A stretch of DNA of 64,000 bases from Papio anubis (Eukaryota > Chordata > Mammalia > Primates > Cercopithecidae). How positions within the stretch are numbered: the first letter of the stretch is position 1; each line of letters begins with the position of its first letter. The notes beneath the pieces are model-generated. The model made no database searches. It saw nothing but the letters and a program-made list of their open reading frames with translations, and was not told where the DNA came from. The position numbers and the translations under genes were made by a program. Where the stretch lies: contig NC_044981.1 in NCBI RefSeq assembly GCF_008728515.1, positions 112,521,702 through 112,585,701 of the forward strand, written 5' to 3'. This document shows positions 48,001 through 59,220 of the stretch, piece after piece.

Positions 48001-49704
48001 ATTCAAGCAAGGGAGACGCTCTAGTCATTAGCTAGTTTTCATGACAGTCCTGTCTGGCACATCTTGCTCTGCCAGCCCAGCTCCTCAGAAGTATTTACTT
48101 GCAGTCACTGTAAGGGGGAGGAGGGGATTTAAGTTCCACTTCCCACCACACCAACCCCCTCCTGTGTTTTTCTTCCACAGTCAAACACTGTCTTTCCTAT
48201 GACTTCATCATCACTCCTAAGTTCAGACCTGAACCACAGTGGTGTGAAGTTCAAGGCCTGGTGGATGAAAGGCCTTTTCTTCACTATGACTGTGTTAACC
48301 ACAAGGCCAAAGCCTTTGCTTCTCTGGGGAAGAAAGTCAATGTCACAAAAACCTGGGAAGAACAGACTGAAACCTTAAGAGACGTGGTGGATTTCCTCAA
48401 AGGGCAACTGCCTGACATTCAAGTGGAGAATTTAATGCCCATTGGTAAGTTTAAAATGGCCCGGGGAGCAGACACAGTAGTAACTTAGAGGCATTTATTG
48501 GTTTCATGTAACAAAAAAATCAGAAGTTTGTGTCACACAAGAGGCTGAGAAGCATGGGCAGGATGCAGCAGAGAGAGCAAGTCCAGGAGCCAGGAAAGGA
48601 AGCAGGGTGGGGCTCAGGACTTGTCAAGATCAGAGCTGATCTCTTTCCAATGGGGCAGAGCCCCTCATTCTGCAGGCCCGGATGTCTTGTGAGCACGAAG
48701 CCCATGGACACAGCAGAGGATCTTGGCAGTTCCTCTTCAATGGACAGACGTTCCTCCTCTTTGACTCAAACAACAGAAAGTGGACAGCACTTCATCCTGG
48801 AGCCAAGAAGATGAAAGAGAAGTGGGAGAAGAACACGGAGGTGACCATGTTCTTCCAGAAGATTTCAATGGGGGATTGTAAGACATGGCTTGAAGAATTT
48901 TTGATGTACTGGGAACAAATGCTGGATCCAACAAGTAAGTGAGAGGGGGAAAAAAAGAAGCTGTCTTGAGTTCAGATCTTATCAGTCCGGTGTCTGAGTG
49001 TGTGACTGCATGTGTGTGAGTGTTTGAGTGAGTATAAACATGACCCCTTCATGGGGGACTCCTCCTGGGGGTGCTGGCATGCCTGTGCTATCTCATCCTC
49101 CTCTCACTTCTTCCTCCTGACTCCTCTTCCTCCCTGCACCTGCCTGTGCTCCACCCACGGTGCATTTCTCACCAACCTCAAATCTGTGGGTGTCACAGTG
49201 TTTCTAGACCTTTTTCATTAGTGTTCCTTCCTCCTAGAATTGCCGTTTCTTTCCTCTCCCCTCATCTGTTTCTGTAAATCCATCAAAATCACCTCCAATG
49301 CCAGGGCCCAAGACCCTCCCCTCTTTGGCCCTGGGACATCACCTCCTCTTTCTCCATGGCAGGAGGGTGGGCTATGTTGTCACCTTGCTTCCCTCAGCAG
49401 CTGTGTGAGCTCCCTGAGGACAGGGGACACCCCCTCTCCCTTCCTACCCCAGGACCTGTCCCAGAGGTTGCCCCACAGCAGAGGGGAGCAAAAGCTCTGC
49501 CTTCCAGGATGACCTGGGGTGGCAGGAGCTGAGGAGGCATCCCCTAAGATTTGCGGCCTCGACAAGGGTTGTCACTCCTGTGTTTCCATTTCAGAACCAC
49601 CTTCTCTGGCCCAAGGCACAACCCACCCCAAAGCCATGGCCACCACCCTCATTCCCTGGAGCCTCCTTATCATCCTTCTCTGCTTCATTCTAGCTGGCAG
49701 CTAA
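42077..49704 (+). CDS. ULBP1: ULBP1 NKG2D ligand, four coding exons, intact
   Basis: Coding exons are 42077-42161, 48181-48444, 48659-48934 and 49595-49704, joining to 244 codons plus stop, as in human ULBP1. Introns are phase 1 with GT/AG ends. Exon 1 is a signal peptide (MAATASTAFLLCLSFLHLL). Exon 2 is alpha1 (PKFRPEPQWCEVQGLVDERP, NVT glycosylation site). Exon 3 is alpha2 (MSCEHEAHGHS, SNNRKW, MGDCKTW). Exon 4 is the GPI-signal tail (WSLLIILLCFILAGS). The identity to remembered human ULBP1 is high (for example CVNHKAKAFASLG and MYWEQMLDPTK). A departure: the Cys in human LCYDF is Ser here (CLSYDF), although the adjacent HC Cys is kept. The protein is a surface stress ligand for NKG2D. A 6 kb intron 1 contains a large minisatellite. 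Confidence 0.97.
42241..44995. repeat. CpG-rich higher-order minisatellite in ULBP1 intron 1
   Basis: About 2.7 kb of ~18-base units of the form CCCCGAACATCGCGGTCT, in runs broken by about 8 larger units. These larger units contain GGCTGAAGGCACTCAGTTC, CGGCTCCTTTCCGCC, GGCTGCTGCTTGCCCC and AGGAAGCTTCTGGA (seen near 42440, 42605, 42915, 43795, 43975, 44193, 44510 and 44910). The tract thus has a two-level structure. Units in the 42900-43750 part are more degenerate. ULBP2 intron 1 has a single ancestral-like copy at 23540-23660. It reads as long open frames in several frames, which are repeat artefacts. Confidence 0.95.
44996..48180 (+). other. ULBP1 intron 1, paralogous part
   Basis: From 44996 on, the intron aligns with ULBP2 intron 1 (23660 onward) and pseudogene intron 1 (59400 onward). 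Shared landmarks include CCTCCCTCACCTCCC and the TTTGGATCTTTGACTCC block near 47180. Several open frames in it occur at equivalent positions in all three units. That is expected for shared intron sequence and is no evidence of coding. Confidence 0.75.
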
Positions 49705-50954
49705 GGAGAGTTGTTTAGAGTGACAGGTACTGTGGACAATATTGGGAGGGGAGCAAGGGGCAGATGAGTGAGATGGGAGGATGTGGAAGGAGAATTCCCA
49801 GAGTCCCAGAGGCCGGGAACTTCTCATCCTGACACGAGACAGATGAATGAGACCTGGTGTCGCCTGTTGGCAATGACCTGGGCAGCTCAACCTTGAGTTC
49901 TGATGGAGTCTCACTGTCAGAGGCCAGAGGGAAAGGGAGGAGCCCATACCAAGGCTTAAGGCATATTAAGCTTGAGAGGGTTCAGCCAGTTCAGGCCTGT
50001 TTCAGAGCAGGTTCCTATTTGGGAAGGGTAGCGGTATGTGGCCTGCAGGCAGCAGGAACTCAGGCGTGGGCAGTCCGCACAGTAGGAGAGGAGCAGCATG
50101 ACCACTTCACCTAGGATGTCATGAGAAAGGGTGTCCCTGGAGAAGGCTACAAAGAGAGTGATCTGGGAGAATCCCAGGACGAGGGGGCTGTGAGGGCCTT
50201 CTCCCACCCAATTCCAAAGGCTGCATTCCCAGAGAAAGCAGCTCAGGTCCCAGCAGTTAAGGTAGAAGGTGAAGAGTGGAGCATGTCCAGACTGAGGTTC
50301 AAGAAAAAGCCAGGCCCGTTGGACCCATGGGATTCCTGGCCAGGTCCTGGGGCGATGCCCCTGCCATTCTGCCTCCTGCACACTCCAGATCCTGAGCCAG
50401 CTGATGGCCCTGCCTGGAGCAGAGTGGACTCGGGCAGGGCAGCTGACCTGCTGCTGGAGTTCCATGCCCACCACTGAACTTGGTTAGGAATGAATGGGGC
50501 AGGGCAGGGGCAGTCCCATTCAAAGCTATGGGTGCAGCTCCCAGGGAGAGGAGAGGTTGAGAGCAAAGGGGAAAGAAGGAGGTTTGCCTGCAAGCCCACC
50601 CAAGGCCAGGGAACACGGATACAAAGACCTTTCTTTGGACAGGGATCCCCCAGGTCCTTTAGACCCTTCCGTGAGAAGGGGAAGCAGGCCCTCCCTGGGG
50701 GTGCACAACCCTCATTACCAGCCTCAATTCTGAGCCCTCATGTGCTGTAACAGGACCTGGGCTGGCTCTGTGGTGTGGTGAAGGAGGGTGGAGGTTGGGA
50801 CAGGCTGCAGAGCCAAGGGTAGGTTTGGAGGGAAAAACATGTTCCTTATTTGGGGGAGAGGCTCCGAAATGGGGAGGGCCTGGGAGGGATCACCCAGGAG
50901 AACAGACCCAGGCTTTTCTCAGCCACTTAAACCAACGCTTCATCTTTTCTGAAG
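49705..50954 (+). other. ULBP1 exon 4 3'UTR end and intron 4
   Basis: Exon 4 continues after the stop to GTGACAG at 49726, then a donor GTACTG. Intron 4 extends to the acceptor TTCTGAAG at 50954. The intron is paralogous to ULBP2 intron 4 (29422-30682) and, in part, to 63400-64000. Confidence 0.65.
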
Positions 50955-51374
50955 GTGGAAGATGATATCAAGAAGCCTCTGTTAGCCTGTTCTGGTTCCT
51001 GCTCTCCCTTCAGGGAGGTCGCCTGTCTACTCACCACTGTGCCTTTCTGGAAAGCAGGAGTGCAAGCCTTAGCAAGCCCACAGGCCCCCAGGAGATGATG
51101 AGGACATTGTAGACTCAGCATCTCATGCCACTCATTACCTTTGCTGATGATCCTAGCAGCCATTTTTCTTAACGTCTTCTGCCACTTTCTCTCAGTGCTA
51201 ATGGATGGAATTCCTGCACAAGTTTTAACTGAACAAGAAATCCCAGCAAAACGCATTTTCTTTCTACTTCTTTGATTGTGGAAAAGCAGACACTTCTCTG
51301 AAGCATGACCTTATTCTTCCAAACAGTATCGCTAGTAAAATAGCATGCTGGACTTCAGAGCTCAGGGATCCTTT

Positions 51375-51790
51375 CCATTTTAAGTTGTTGGAGAAATCTC
51401 CAAACTGCTTTCCATAGCAGCTGAACACATTTGCTTTCCCACCAACAATGTCTGTTTCCTTTTCTCTGCAGCCTCACCACCATCTCTGACTTTGTGACTG
51501 GTTAGAGATGGTAACTCATTGCGGTTTTGATTTGCACTTATCTGATGATTAGTGATATTAAGCATTTTTTCATGTTTGTTGGCCAATTGTAGGTCTTCTT
51601 TTGAAAAGTATCCATTCATATCTTTGCCCAATTTTAATTGGGTTTTTTCTTCTTGCTTGTTCAATTGTTTAAGTTCCTTGTAGATTCTGGATATTGGACC
51701 TTTGTCAGATGCATACTTTGCAAATAGTTTCCCCCATTCTACAAGCTGTTTAGTGTGTTGCTGACCAAGAATTGTTATAATCCTTTTTAT
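51375..51790 (-). mobile_element. L1 3' fragment in the ULBP1 3'UTR
   Basis: The reverse strand reads as L1 ORF2 end, for example NITNHQISANQNRNELPSL (51380-51664). It is very similar to the plus-strand L1 at 52513-52909, so the two form an inverted repeat. Confidence 0.85.
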
Positions 51791-51799
51791 TTTTATGGC

Positions 51800-52082
51800 T
51801 TTTTACAGTTCCTCATTCTGTCAACCATATTGGAGTGAAGCGGCATACTCATCACTAACTGTAATCTGCAACTTCTGGGCTCAAGTGATCCTCTAGACTC
51901 AGCCTCTAGAATAGCTGGGACTACAGGCGCATGCCACTAGGCCCAGCATATTCTTTTATTTTAGGTAGAGATAGAGTCTTCCTATGTTGCCCAGGATGGT
52001 CTTCAAATCTTGGCCTTGAGCAATCCTCCCACCTTGGCCTCCCAATGCTCTGGGATTGCAGACATGAACCACAGTGCCTGTT
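51800..52082 (-). mobile_element. Old Alu, reverse, beside the L1 fragment
   Basis: A diverged Alu in reverse orientation (CAGTTCCTCATTCTGTC at the start through GCCTGTTGTAG). It lies between the L1 fragment and the resumed 3'UTR sequence. Confidence 0.75.
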
Positions 52083-52149
52083 GTAGAAATTTTTAATTAT
52101 TTAATATGAAAATATTACATTAATGATTATTTTATTTAGTAAATAAAAT

Positions 52150-53450
52150 AATGTGGAGCCCTGAAATAAACCTGCACACCTACAGCCATCTAATCTTCAA
52201 CAGAAATGAGCAATGTGGGAAAGACTCCCTATTCGAAAATTAGTGCTGGGATATCCAGCCAGCCATATGCAGAAGAAGGAAACTGAGCCCCTAGCTCTCC
52301 CTATATATATAAAATACCTTGATATGGGTGAAAGATTTAAATGTAAGTACTAAAACTGCAAAAATCCTGGAATATAACCTAAGAAATACCAATGCGGACA
52401 TAGGACCTGGCAAAGATTTCATGAAGAAGACACTAAAAACAATTGCAACAACAACAAAAACATTGACAAATGGGACCTCATTAAACTAAAGAGCTTCTGC
52501 ACAGAAAAAGACACTAGCAACACACTAAACAGACAGCCTGTAGAATGGGGGAAACTATTTGCAAAGTATGCATCTGACAAAGGTTCAATATCCAGAATCT
52601 ACAAGGAACTTAAACAATTCAACAAGCAAGAAGAAAAAACCCAATTAAAATTGGGCAAAGACATGAACAGACACTTTTCAAAAGAAGACCTACAATTGGT
52701 CAACAAGCATAAAAAATGCTCAATATCACTAATCATCAGATAAGTGCAAATCAAAACTGCAATGAGTTACCATCTCTTACCAGTCATAAAGTCGGAGATG
52801 TTGGTGAGGCTGCAGAGAAAAGGAAACAGACATTGTTGGTGGGAAAGCAAATGTGTTCAGCCACTATGGAAAGCAGTTTGGAGATTCCTCCAAGAACTTA
52901 AAATGGAACTACCATTCTATCCAGCAATCCCACTACTCAGGATATATCCACAGGAAAAGAATTCATTTTATCAAAAAGACAAATGCACGAATATGTTCAC
53001 TGCAGTGCTATTCTCACTAGCAAGGACACAGAATCAACCTAAGTGCCCAGCAACAGTGAATTGAATGAAAAAAATGTGGTACATAGACACCATGGAAATC
53101 TATGCAGCCATGAAACACAGCAAAATCATGTCCTTTTCAGCAACATGGATGGAACTAGAGGCTATTATCCTAAGCAACCTAATGCAAGAACAGAAAACCA
53201 CATACTGCATGTTCCCATTTGAAAGTGGCAGCTAAACATTGAATTCACATGAACCACAGATGCTAGAAATCACCAGACCGGGGAGAAAGGAGGATCACCT
53301 GGGCTGAAAAATCACCTGTTAGGTATCATGCTTACTGTTTAGGTGATGGGATCATTGGGACACCAAGCCTCAGCCTCCCAGAATCTACCCATGTAAAAAA
53401 TCTGTATATGTACCTTTTATTATATAGGTTGAAATTAAAGATGAAAAAAT
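52150..53450 (+). mobile_element. L1 3' portion, plus strand
   Basis: ORF2 C-terminal end and 3'UTR, ending in an AAATGACACAAGGCC-type tract at about 53450. It includes NITNHQISANQNCNELPSL (52716). It marks the boundary of unit 3. Confidence 0.87.
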
Positions 53451-53454
53451 AAAA

Positions 53455-54150
53455 TGACACAAGGCCAAAAACAAATGGGGTTAACTGACCAAAGTGAGAG
53501 AACTCTGCACTATGAACCCAAACCCAGCTCAAAAAGATAAACTCTAGTCATTGAAAATAATCATAAGTTGTCTGATGATAATTGTATAAAAATTTGTATG
53601 ATGATAATGTATAATAATTATATAAGAAAGTGCCAAAACCCTAAAATTAAGCACTCCATAATGGAATTACAGTTGATTTCCATCTTGCTCTTTATACCCT
53701 TACTTTTTTATCCATTTTCACATGACGTTTTTGCTTATCCACAGGAAATCCTTGCTGTCAGCCTTCTCCTTCTGCACCCACCACCTCCTTTTCCACTGTC
53801 ATCCTCAGCCCTTCCTCTGGTCTGGGACTGTGGCTTCCTTGGCACTGAAGGCCCAAGAGCTGCATTCAGCCTCGGGAGAGGATGATGTAGGGCGATTTGT
53901 GGAGGTGCTCTGCGGCATTGCAGAGGAACCTAACAGCTGAACCCTCTATTGCAGACAGCTCGTTTCTCCATCAGGTTAACTTCTACAATAAGCCAGCCTT
54001 GCCGTTTTTCCTCATTGTTTTTTCTAATACTCGAACTTCATTGCTTGAAAATTTATATTCTTCATACATTTCTTTCCGTTTCTTGTTTGCACAATATATC
54101 TGATTTATTATGCCCAGAAAACACTGGACTCACCATGTCACTGAGCAGCT
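53455..54150. repeat. Duplicon segment, partner of 14171-14880
   Basis: See the segment at 14171. Here it begins AACAAATGGGGTTAACTGACC and includes GGCACTGAAGGCCCAAGAGC. Small gaps and about 10 percent or more differences by eye, not measured. Confidence 0.8.
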
Positions 54151-55146
54151 ACAAGATCACAGTCTCCACTTGCTGGAAGGGGCACATGGGGTTGGAAACC
54201 CTTCAAAAGCCCCAGCCCCAGAGAACTCTATTTGGCTGTCTGGACTCCCTGGGAAAAGCCCCATTCGTTGGGCTTGTCATTGTTGACCCGCTAAGGAGTC
54301 TCTTTCTAGGAAAAAGCCAGATCCCTCAGAGCACTGGCTAAAAGCAATAATTGCAACTGCTTACAACCCACCGTTTGCATATGGGGCAAAGCCTTGAGGG
54401 CTAGTGGGGGTGGGGATAAATATTTGGGCAATGAGATAGGCATAGAAGCTGGCACATGCCCAGGGAAGCACCTGAGAAGGCCACATCTCTGACCTTTGGC
54501 TGACCTGGAGGTTCTGTTCAGGCAGGAGAAATGGGAGAGCTGCAGTGGTGATCAGCTGCCCGCCTGAGTCGCGGCAGGGGGCAGGAGTGCACCACACACA
54601 CACAAAGCTCTCCGCACTGGAGCAGAGTCGCCGGCTCAAGGCATTGATGCAAACCCTCTGTCAAGCTCACCTAACTGAGCAGAGACTTCAGGAGTCCACC
54701 TGAGACAGGGAATACCGATGTTATAAGATCATCAGAAAGTCACTAAAACAAGCAGCAGCAGCACACCTTGAAGAGGGACATCTGATTTCCAGAGCTGTCA
54801 CATTGTATTCTTGTAAACATTCAGTTTCATCTCAAAAAACACAAAGAGGTGCAAAGAAGCATGGAAGGATCCCCAGATACAAACAAGAACCAGTCCTGGA
54901 ACTGTCCCTAAGGAAGCCAGCCATTGGCCTTAGTGAGTTCTCAGTGTCACTCGAGGCAATGTATGGCAGTCAGGAGACTGTCTTGGAGAACTGTTCTTCC
55001 TCACTTCCATGGGAGACAGGACTCAGCAGAAGTGGTGCTAGAGGCGGAATGTGTATGTCCCCAAACATAGTGCCTAATGTGTACTGAGGAGAGGAGGATT
55101 TGATCAGTTATTATGTTATGAGAAAAGCCCTCAGAATGGGGCTGGA
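54151..55146. other. No recognisable gene
   Basis: Mixed composition sequence with short open frames only. No gene or repeat recognised. Confidence 0.45.
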
Positions 55147-55400
55147 TGGCCAGGCATGGTGGCTCACGCCTGTAATCCCAGCACTTTGTGAACCTGAGTG
55201 GGTGAACCACTTGAGGTCAGGGAGTTGAGACCAGACTAAGCTAACATAAAGGTGAAACCATTTCTGCTAAAAAATTAAAAATTGACCATGCATAGTAGCA
55301 GGTGCCTGTAATCCAGGAGGCTGGAACAGAATTGCTTGAACCGGGGGACGAAGGTTGAAGTAAGGCAAAGACATGCCAGCCTGGGGTGAAAGAAATAAAG
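55147..55400 (+). mobile_element. Degenerate Alu
   Basis: Starts GGCCAGGCATGGTGGCTC. The right half is poor and missing bits, an old AluJ-like copy. Confidence 0.7.
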
Positions 55401-55479
55401 GGAACGAAATTAAGGAACGAAGAAATCTTGTGACAGGGTTCTTCAGGCTTCTCCGTAGTATATACCAAGGCAATACTTA

Positions 55480-56767
55480 CAAAAGAAAAATAGTTTAATT
55501 TGACTTCTTCAAAGGTAAAACTTCTTTGCTTGAAAAGAATGCCATTTAGAAAGTGAAAAGACAACTTACAGCATGGAGAAAATATGTGCAATTATATACC
55601 TGGTAAGGGACTGGTATGCGAATATATAAAGCACTCTTACAACTCAATATTGTAAGAGAAATAATGCAATATAAATGTGGAAAGGTTTTGAATGAACATT
55701 TCTCCAGAAATACATTGGTCACTAAGCCCATGAAAAGAGGCTCAGCATCTGTAGCCATTAGGGAAAGGCAAATCACAGCCAAGATGCCACCTCACCTAGT
55801 AGGATGGCTGTCATCATAATCACAGTGAAGGACATGGAGACTGGATCCTTCACCTGCCAGAGCTGAACCGCCCAGGAGCTGGAGTCAGGGGTGGTGTGTG
55901 GATAAGAGTGTAGCCTGGCGGGCTGTGATGGTGAATATTAGCTGGCCAGTGGATTGGATCAAGGAATGCCTAGGTGGCTGAAGTATGTATTCTTTCTGGG
56001 GTGATGTCTGTCAGAGGTGTTGCAAAGAGGAGAGCGACATTTGAGGTCCGGGAACTGGGGACGAAGACCCCCATCAGTGTGGAGTACCATACCATGGGCT
56101 GCCAGCTGGGCTAGAGAGCAGGCAGGAGGGTGGGAGTGACCCTGTGGAGGCAGAGCTCTCTGGCTTCTCTCTGTAGCTTCCTGGGGGTTCTTGCTTCTTC
56201 CTCCTTGGATCCAGACTGCCAGGTTCTTTGCTTGTAGGGCTCTGGGACTTACCAGCAGTCTCACACTTGGCCGGGCTCTGGGAGCTTTCGCAGGGGGCTG
56301 AGAGCTGCCCTGTGGACTTCCCAGTTTTGAGGCTTTCAGACTTGGGCTGGCCTTTTACTGGCTTCCCTCTTCCCCGGTTTGCAGGCGGTCTACCATTGGA
56401 CTTCACCTTGAAATCCCACATGTGCCAATTCTCCCTAATAAGCTCATATATATACACATACATGTATATATCTGTGTCCTGTTGGTGCAGTCCTCTGGAG
56501 AACCTAGGTAACCCGGGGTGGGGTTGTCCTCTGTCATTCTTCCCATTTTGGGGTGGGGGTTTCTCTTTGTTCTCCTGCCACCTGCTGGCTGCTTCCCTTT
56601 TTCCGTTTTCTCTCGAAGCCTAGCTTTTCCCACACATCCCGGACTTTTCTCAGCCTCAGGACGTCCATCCTGGGAAGGGGCCCCTACTGGCGGGGTAACC
56701 AGGAGCCCTGGACCACAGGCGTAGCGAGATTGAGAGGGGCGAAAGCTCCTGGCCAACCCGTGGACCC
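55480..56767. repeat. Duplicon block, unit 3, with an older repeat insertion
   Basis: 55480-55770 is related to 18360-18580 and 33240-33480. From about 55928 to 56506 an old interspersed repeat intervenes (GGCTGTGATGGTGAATATTA to CCTCTGGAGAACC, family unassigned). From 56515 the block resumes, paralogous to 19610-19840 (GTTTCTCTTTGTTCTC, GGAGCCCTGGACC). Confidence 0.7.
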
Positions 56768-57218
56768 AAAGTACAGGGGAAATTCAAAGGCAGGGAGCCC
56801 TGGAAATGCTGGAGGTTTGTGGTGGAGGCCGGTGAAACAGAGCATCTCTGTTTGTCTGGGATGTCTGTGCTGGCGTTTCCGCGAGATCCCCAACCTCACC
56901 TTTGGTCATGCCCACTATGTCACATTAGTTAAGGCTGCTTCCGCCCCAGGGCGCAGTGGAAGTGCCAGCCTCACCAGAGAGTCCCGCTGTGCCCTCGGGG
57001 TTGTGGGGGGCCCTCAATCTCTTGTCCTCCCATCCTCCTGCTGTTATAGGAGATAAGAAAGAATTTATCAGGTAGATAGGGTAAAGAGCCCGGGCAAAAA
57101 TTTTCCTTCTATCAAAAGCAGCTCAGAAATTGCTCCTTTTCTAACCTCAAGCAGTTCAAAGAAATCACTTGTCTTCTAACGAAGAGTATCACAGAAGATC
57201 AGTAAAAACACAGATAAG
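56768..57218 (-). repeat. Left arm of ~450-base inverted repeat
   Basis: The reverse complement matches 59221-59677, from CTTATCTGTGTTTT (inner end) to CACTTTG or ACTTTG (outer end). It includes GTTAGAAGACAAGTGATTTC and AGCAGGAGGATGGGAGG. The right arm is in the native orientation of ULBP intron 1, so this arm is the inverted copy. Confidence 0.9.
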
Positions 57219-57239
57219 GAACCGGGGCTGGGAACGACC

Positions 57240-57770
57240 CCCCTGCGAGGGCGCCGCCCACCAGCGGCCTCAAGCAGTCCAGGCAGGGGATCCCGCGCTG
57301 GAGCCTCGCTGTAGAGCCCAAAGACCCCAGCTGTAGGTCACTTCTCCACCCAGCCCGTGTAAGTCCTCCCCGTCCCCACTGCCAGGCTGTAGGAGGGAAA
57401 CCATCAGCTGTCCCATTTCCTCAAGCCCGGAGACAAGCTTGTGTCTCCCTGAGGCGTGGGTGGAGTCCTCCACGTCTTCCAAGGCGGTTCCGCCCCTTGA
57501 GTATCGCGCTGGGCGCCGGAGTGCCTCGGGTGGGACATCGGTGGCAGCCGGGCGCCCTGTGGGGCATCACTCAGGCAGGACCCGGCCTGAGCGCCTCGAA
57601 GCGTTGCAGGCGCCACAGGGAGGGCGCGCGGAACCGGGAGGACTAGGCGGGGCGAAACTGAAAACCACCCGCAACGAACTGACGAAAGCCTTTTGCGCAG
57701 CTGAAATCCGCAAATGCTTTAATATCCTCCTGAGGCGCAAGAGACAAAATGACTTTAGAGCGACCCCGAC
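57240..57770 (+). promoter_or_regulatory. CpG-rich module with ISRE-like element, copy 3
   Basis: Third, most diverged partner of 19740 and 34390. GAAACTGAAAACC lies at 57654-57666, with GGCGCGCGGAACCGGGAGGAC before it. Here the module is only about 0.5 kb before the exon-1-like sequence, unlike 3.1 kb in ULBP2 and 7.2 kb in ULBP1. Confidence 0.5.
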
Positions 57771-58344
57771 CCTATTTTACCACCCACAGACACACAAAAA
57801 CGAACACAGCAAAAGTAGAAAACCCAATCCCTGCTCTTTGTGAGACACGCATTTAAGAACATAAAGAAGCAGCGCTCAAGGGGGAGGAAATATTTGCAAA
57901 ACAATGAAGTGAAATGATCTCCTGTGAAAGATGGGAAGCAGAAGAAAGGCGGAGTGAAACTTCTTGCAGTTTCTCCGCGCTTCGGCTCCACCCAGGAGAC
58001 CAAAGCCCGGGACCGCTCAGCGGTAGGCTCAGACGTTTCCGCCGCGCGGTGAACAGCGGTGTCCTCTGCATTCCGTCGCCAAGTCCCGGTACCAAAGGAG
58101 CTGGCTGAGGGCCCCACGTTCCTTCATTGCATCCTGGCTCTGCTTCTGCTGCGGAACTGTCCCTGGACCGCGCGGGAAGGTGAGTTCCAGTAATGGGTCG
58201 GAGAAAGAGGAGAGGGCGTCGCGGAGGACGGATCTTTGTGACCGCGCCGCGCCCTTCTCAATTCCCCAGGCAAGGCTCCTTCTGCCTCTGTCGCGTCCCT
58301 GGGGTTGATTCTCCCTGCCTGAGAAAACAGAGTGGCATAAGCGA

Positions 58345-59220
58345 GGTCAGAAACTAAGCGCAGTAAAACAGCTCGTTGTCTGGGATAAATGCCAAAATTC
58401 TTGGTCTGGCGGCCAAGGAAATCAAGGATCGGGACGAACACCCACAGAGTGAGATAGGAGCAGGAGTTTAATAGGCGAAAGGAAAGAACAGCTCTCTGTC
58501 ACAGAGAGGCCCATGTGGCCCGAAGAGCCGGTTAGGACCAGATGTGCCACCTGAATAGGGCAGTCACTAGCAGCCCCCACCCCATTCTTAATCATGCAGG
58601 CAAGCTCTTTGTGCGGCTCTGCCCTACTTACCTGCCTGTGATAAAAGGGGATGGTGAGTTTCTGTGCCTGTTCCCAGGCACCTTCTTGCAGCTGCAGGCA
58701 TCCCCACCCTGTGCACGCTTCCGGCTTCCCTATCTCAGTGTGCCTAAAGAAACGGACAGGGGCCAGGCGCCATGGTTCACCTTTGTAATCCCAGCACTTT
58801 GGGAAGCCGAGGGGGGTGGATCAACTGAAGTTAGGAGTTCGAGATCAGCCTGGCCAACATGGCGAAACCCCGTCTCTACTAAAAATACAAAAATTAGCTG
58901 GACGTGGTCACGTTCGCCTGTAATCCCAGCTACTTGGGAGGCTGAGGCAGGAAAATCACTTGAACCCAGGAGACAGAGGTTGTGGGATGAGCTGAGATCA
59001 CGCCATTGCACTCCAGCCTGGGCGACAAGGGCAAAACTCCGTCAAAAAAAGAAAAAAAAAACCAAAAAGCAAACAAACAAACAAAAAAAAAAAAAAAAAA
59101 AGGAAGAAGGGAAATGGACAGGAATATGCTCACTGAGCCCCACTGTTTTTGCAGGGACCCATCCTATGTATGTGAAGTTCTATCATTATCCAGCTAGTTC
59201 CTCCTTCTGTGCCCAAGCTG
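58345..59220 (-). mobile_element. Probable ERV1-class LTR remnant, interrupted by Alu
   Basis: On the minus strand 58345-58750 has LTR-like features: a GCCTATTAAAC poly(A)-signal zone followed by CTATCTCACTCTGTGGGTG and a TCCCAGACAAC end. It continues to about 59220 after the Alu. No retroviral gene is present. The family assignment is uncertain. It lies within pseudogene intron 1, inside the inverted-repeat spacer. Confidence 0.45.
58764..59100 (+). mobile_element. AluS-like element in pseudogene intron 1
   Basis: A full Alu with an extended A-rich tail (AAAGCAAACAAACAAAC, then long poly(A)). The open frame 58542-59243 crosses this Alu and is not a gene. Confidence 0.88.

Larger units (their letters stand above)
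50955..52150 (+). other. ULBP1 exon 5 (3'UTR), split by L1 and Alu insertions
   Basis: The exon starts GTGGAAGATGATATC (compare GTTAAAGATGACACC in ULBP2 exon 5) and can be followed to about 51374. There an L1 (51375-51790, reverse) and an Alu (51800-52082, reverse) intervene. Exon-like sequence resumes at 52083 (AATTATTTAATATGAAAATATTACATTAATG, about 31 bases similar to ULBP2 at 31098-31130) with an AATAAA at 52142. Where the transcript actually ends is unknown. Confidence 0.65.
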
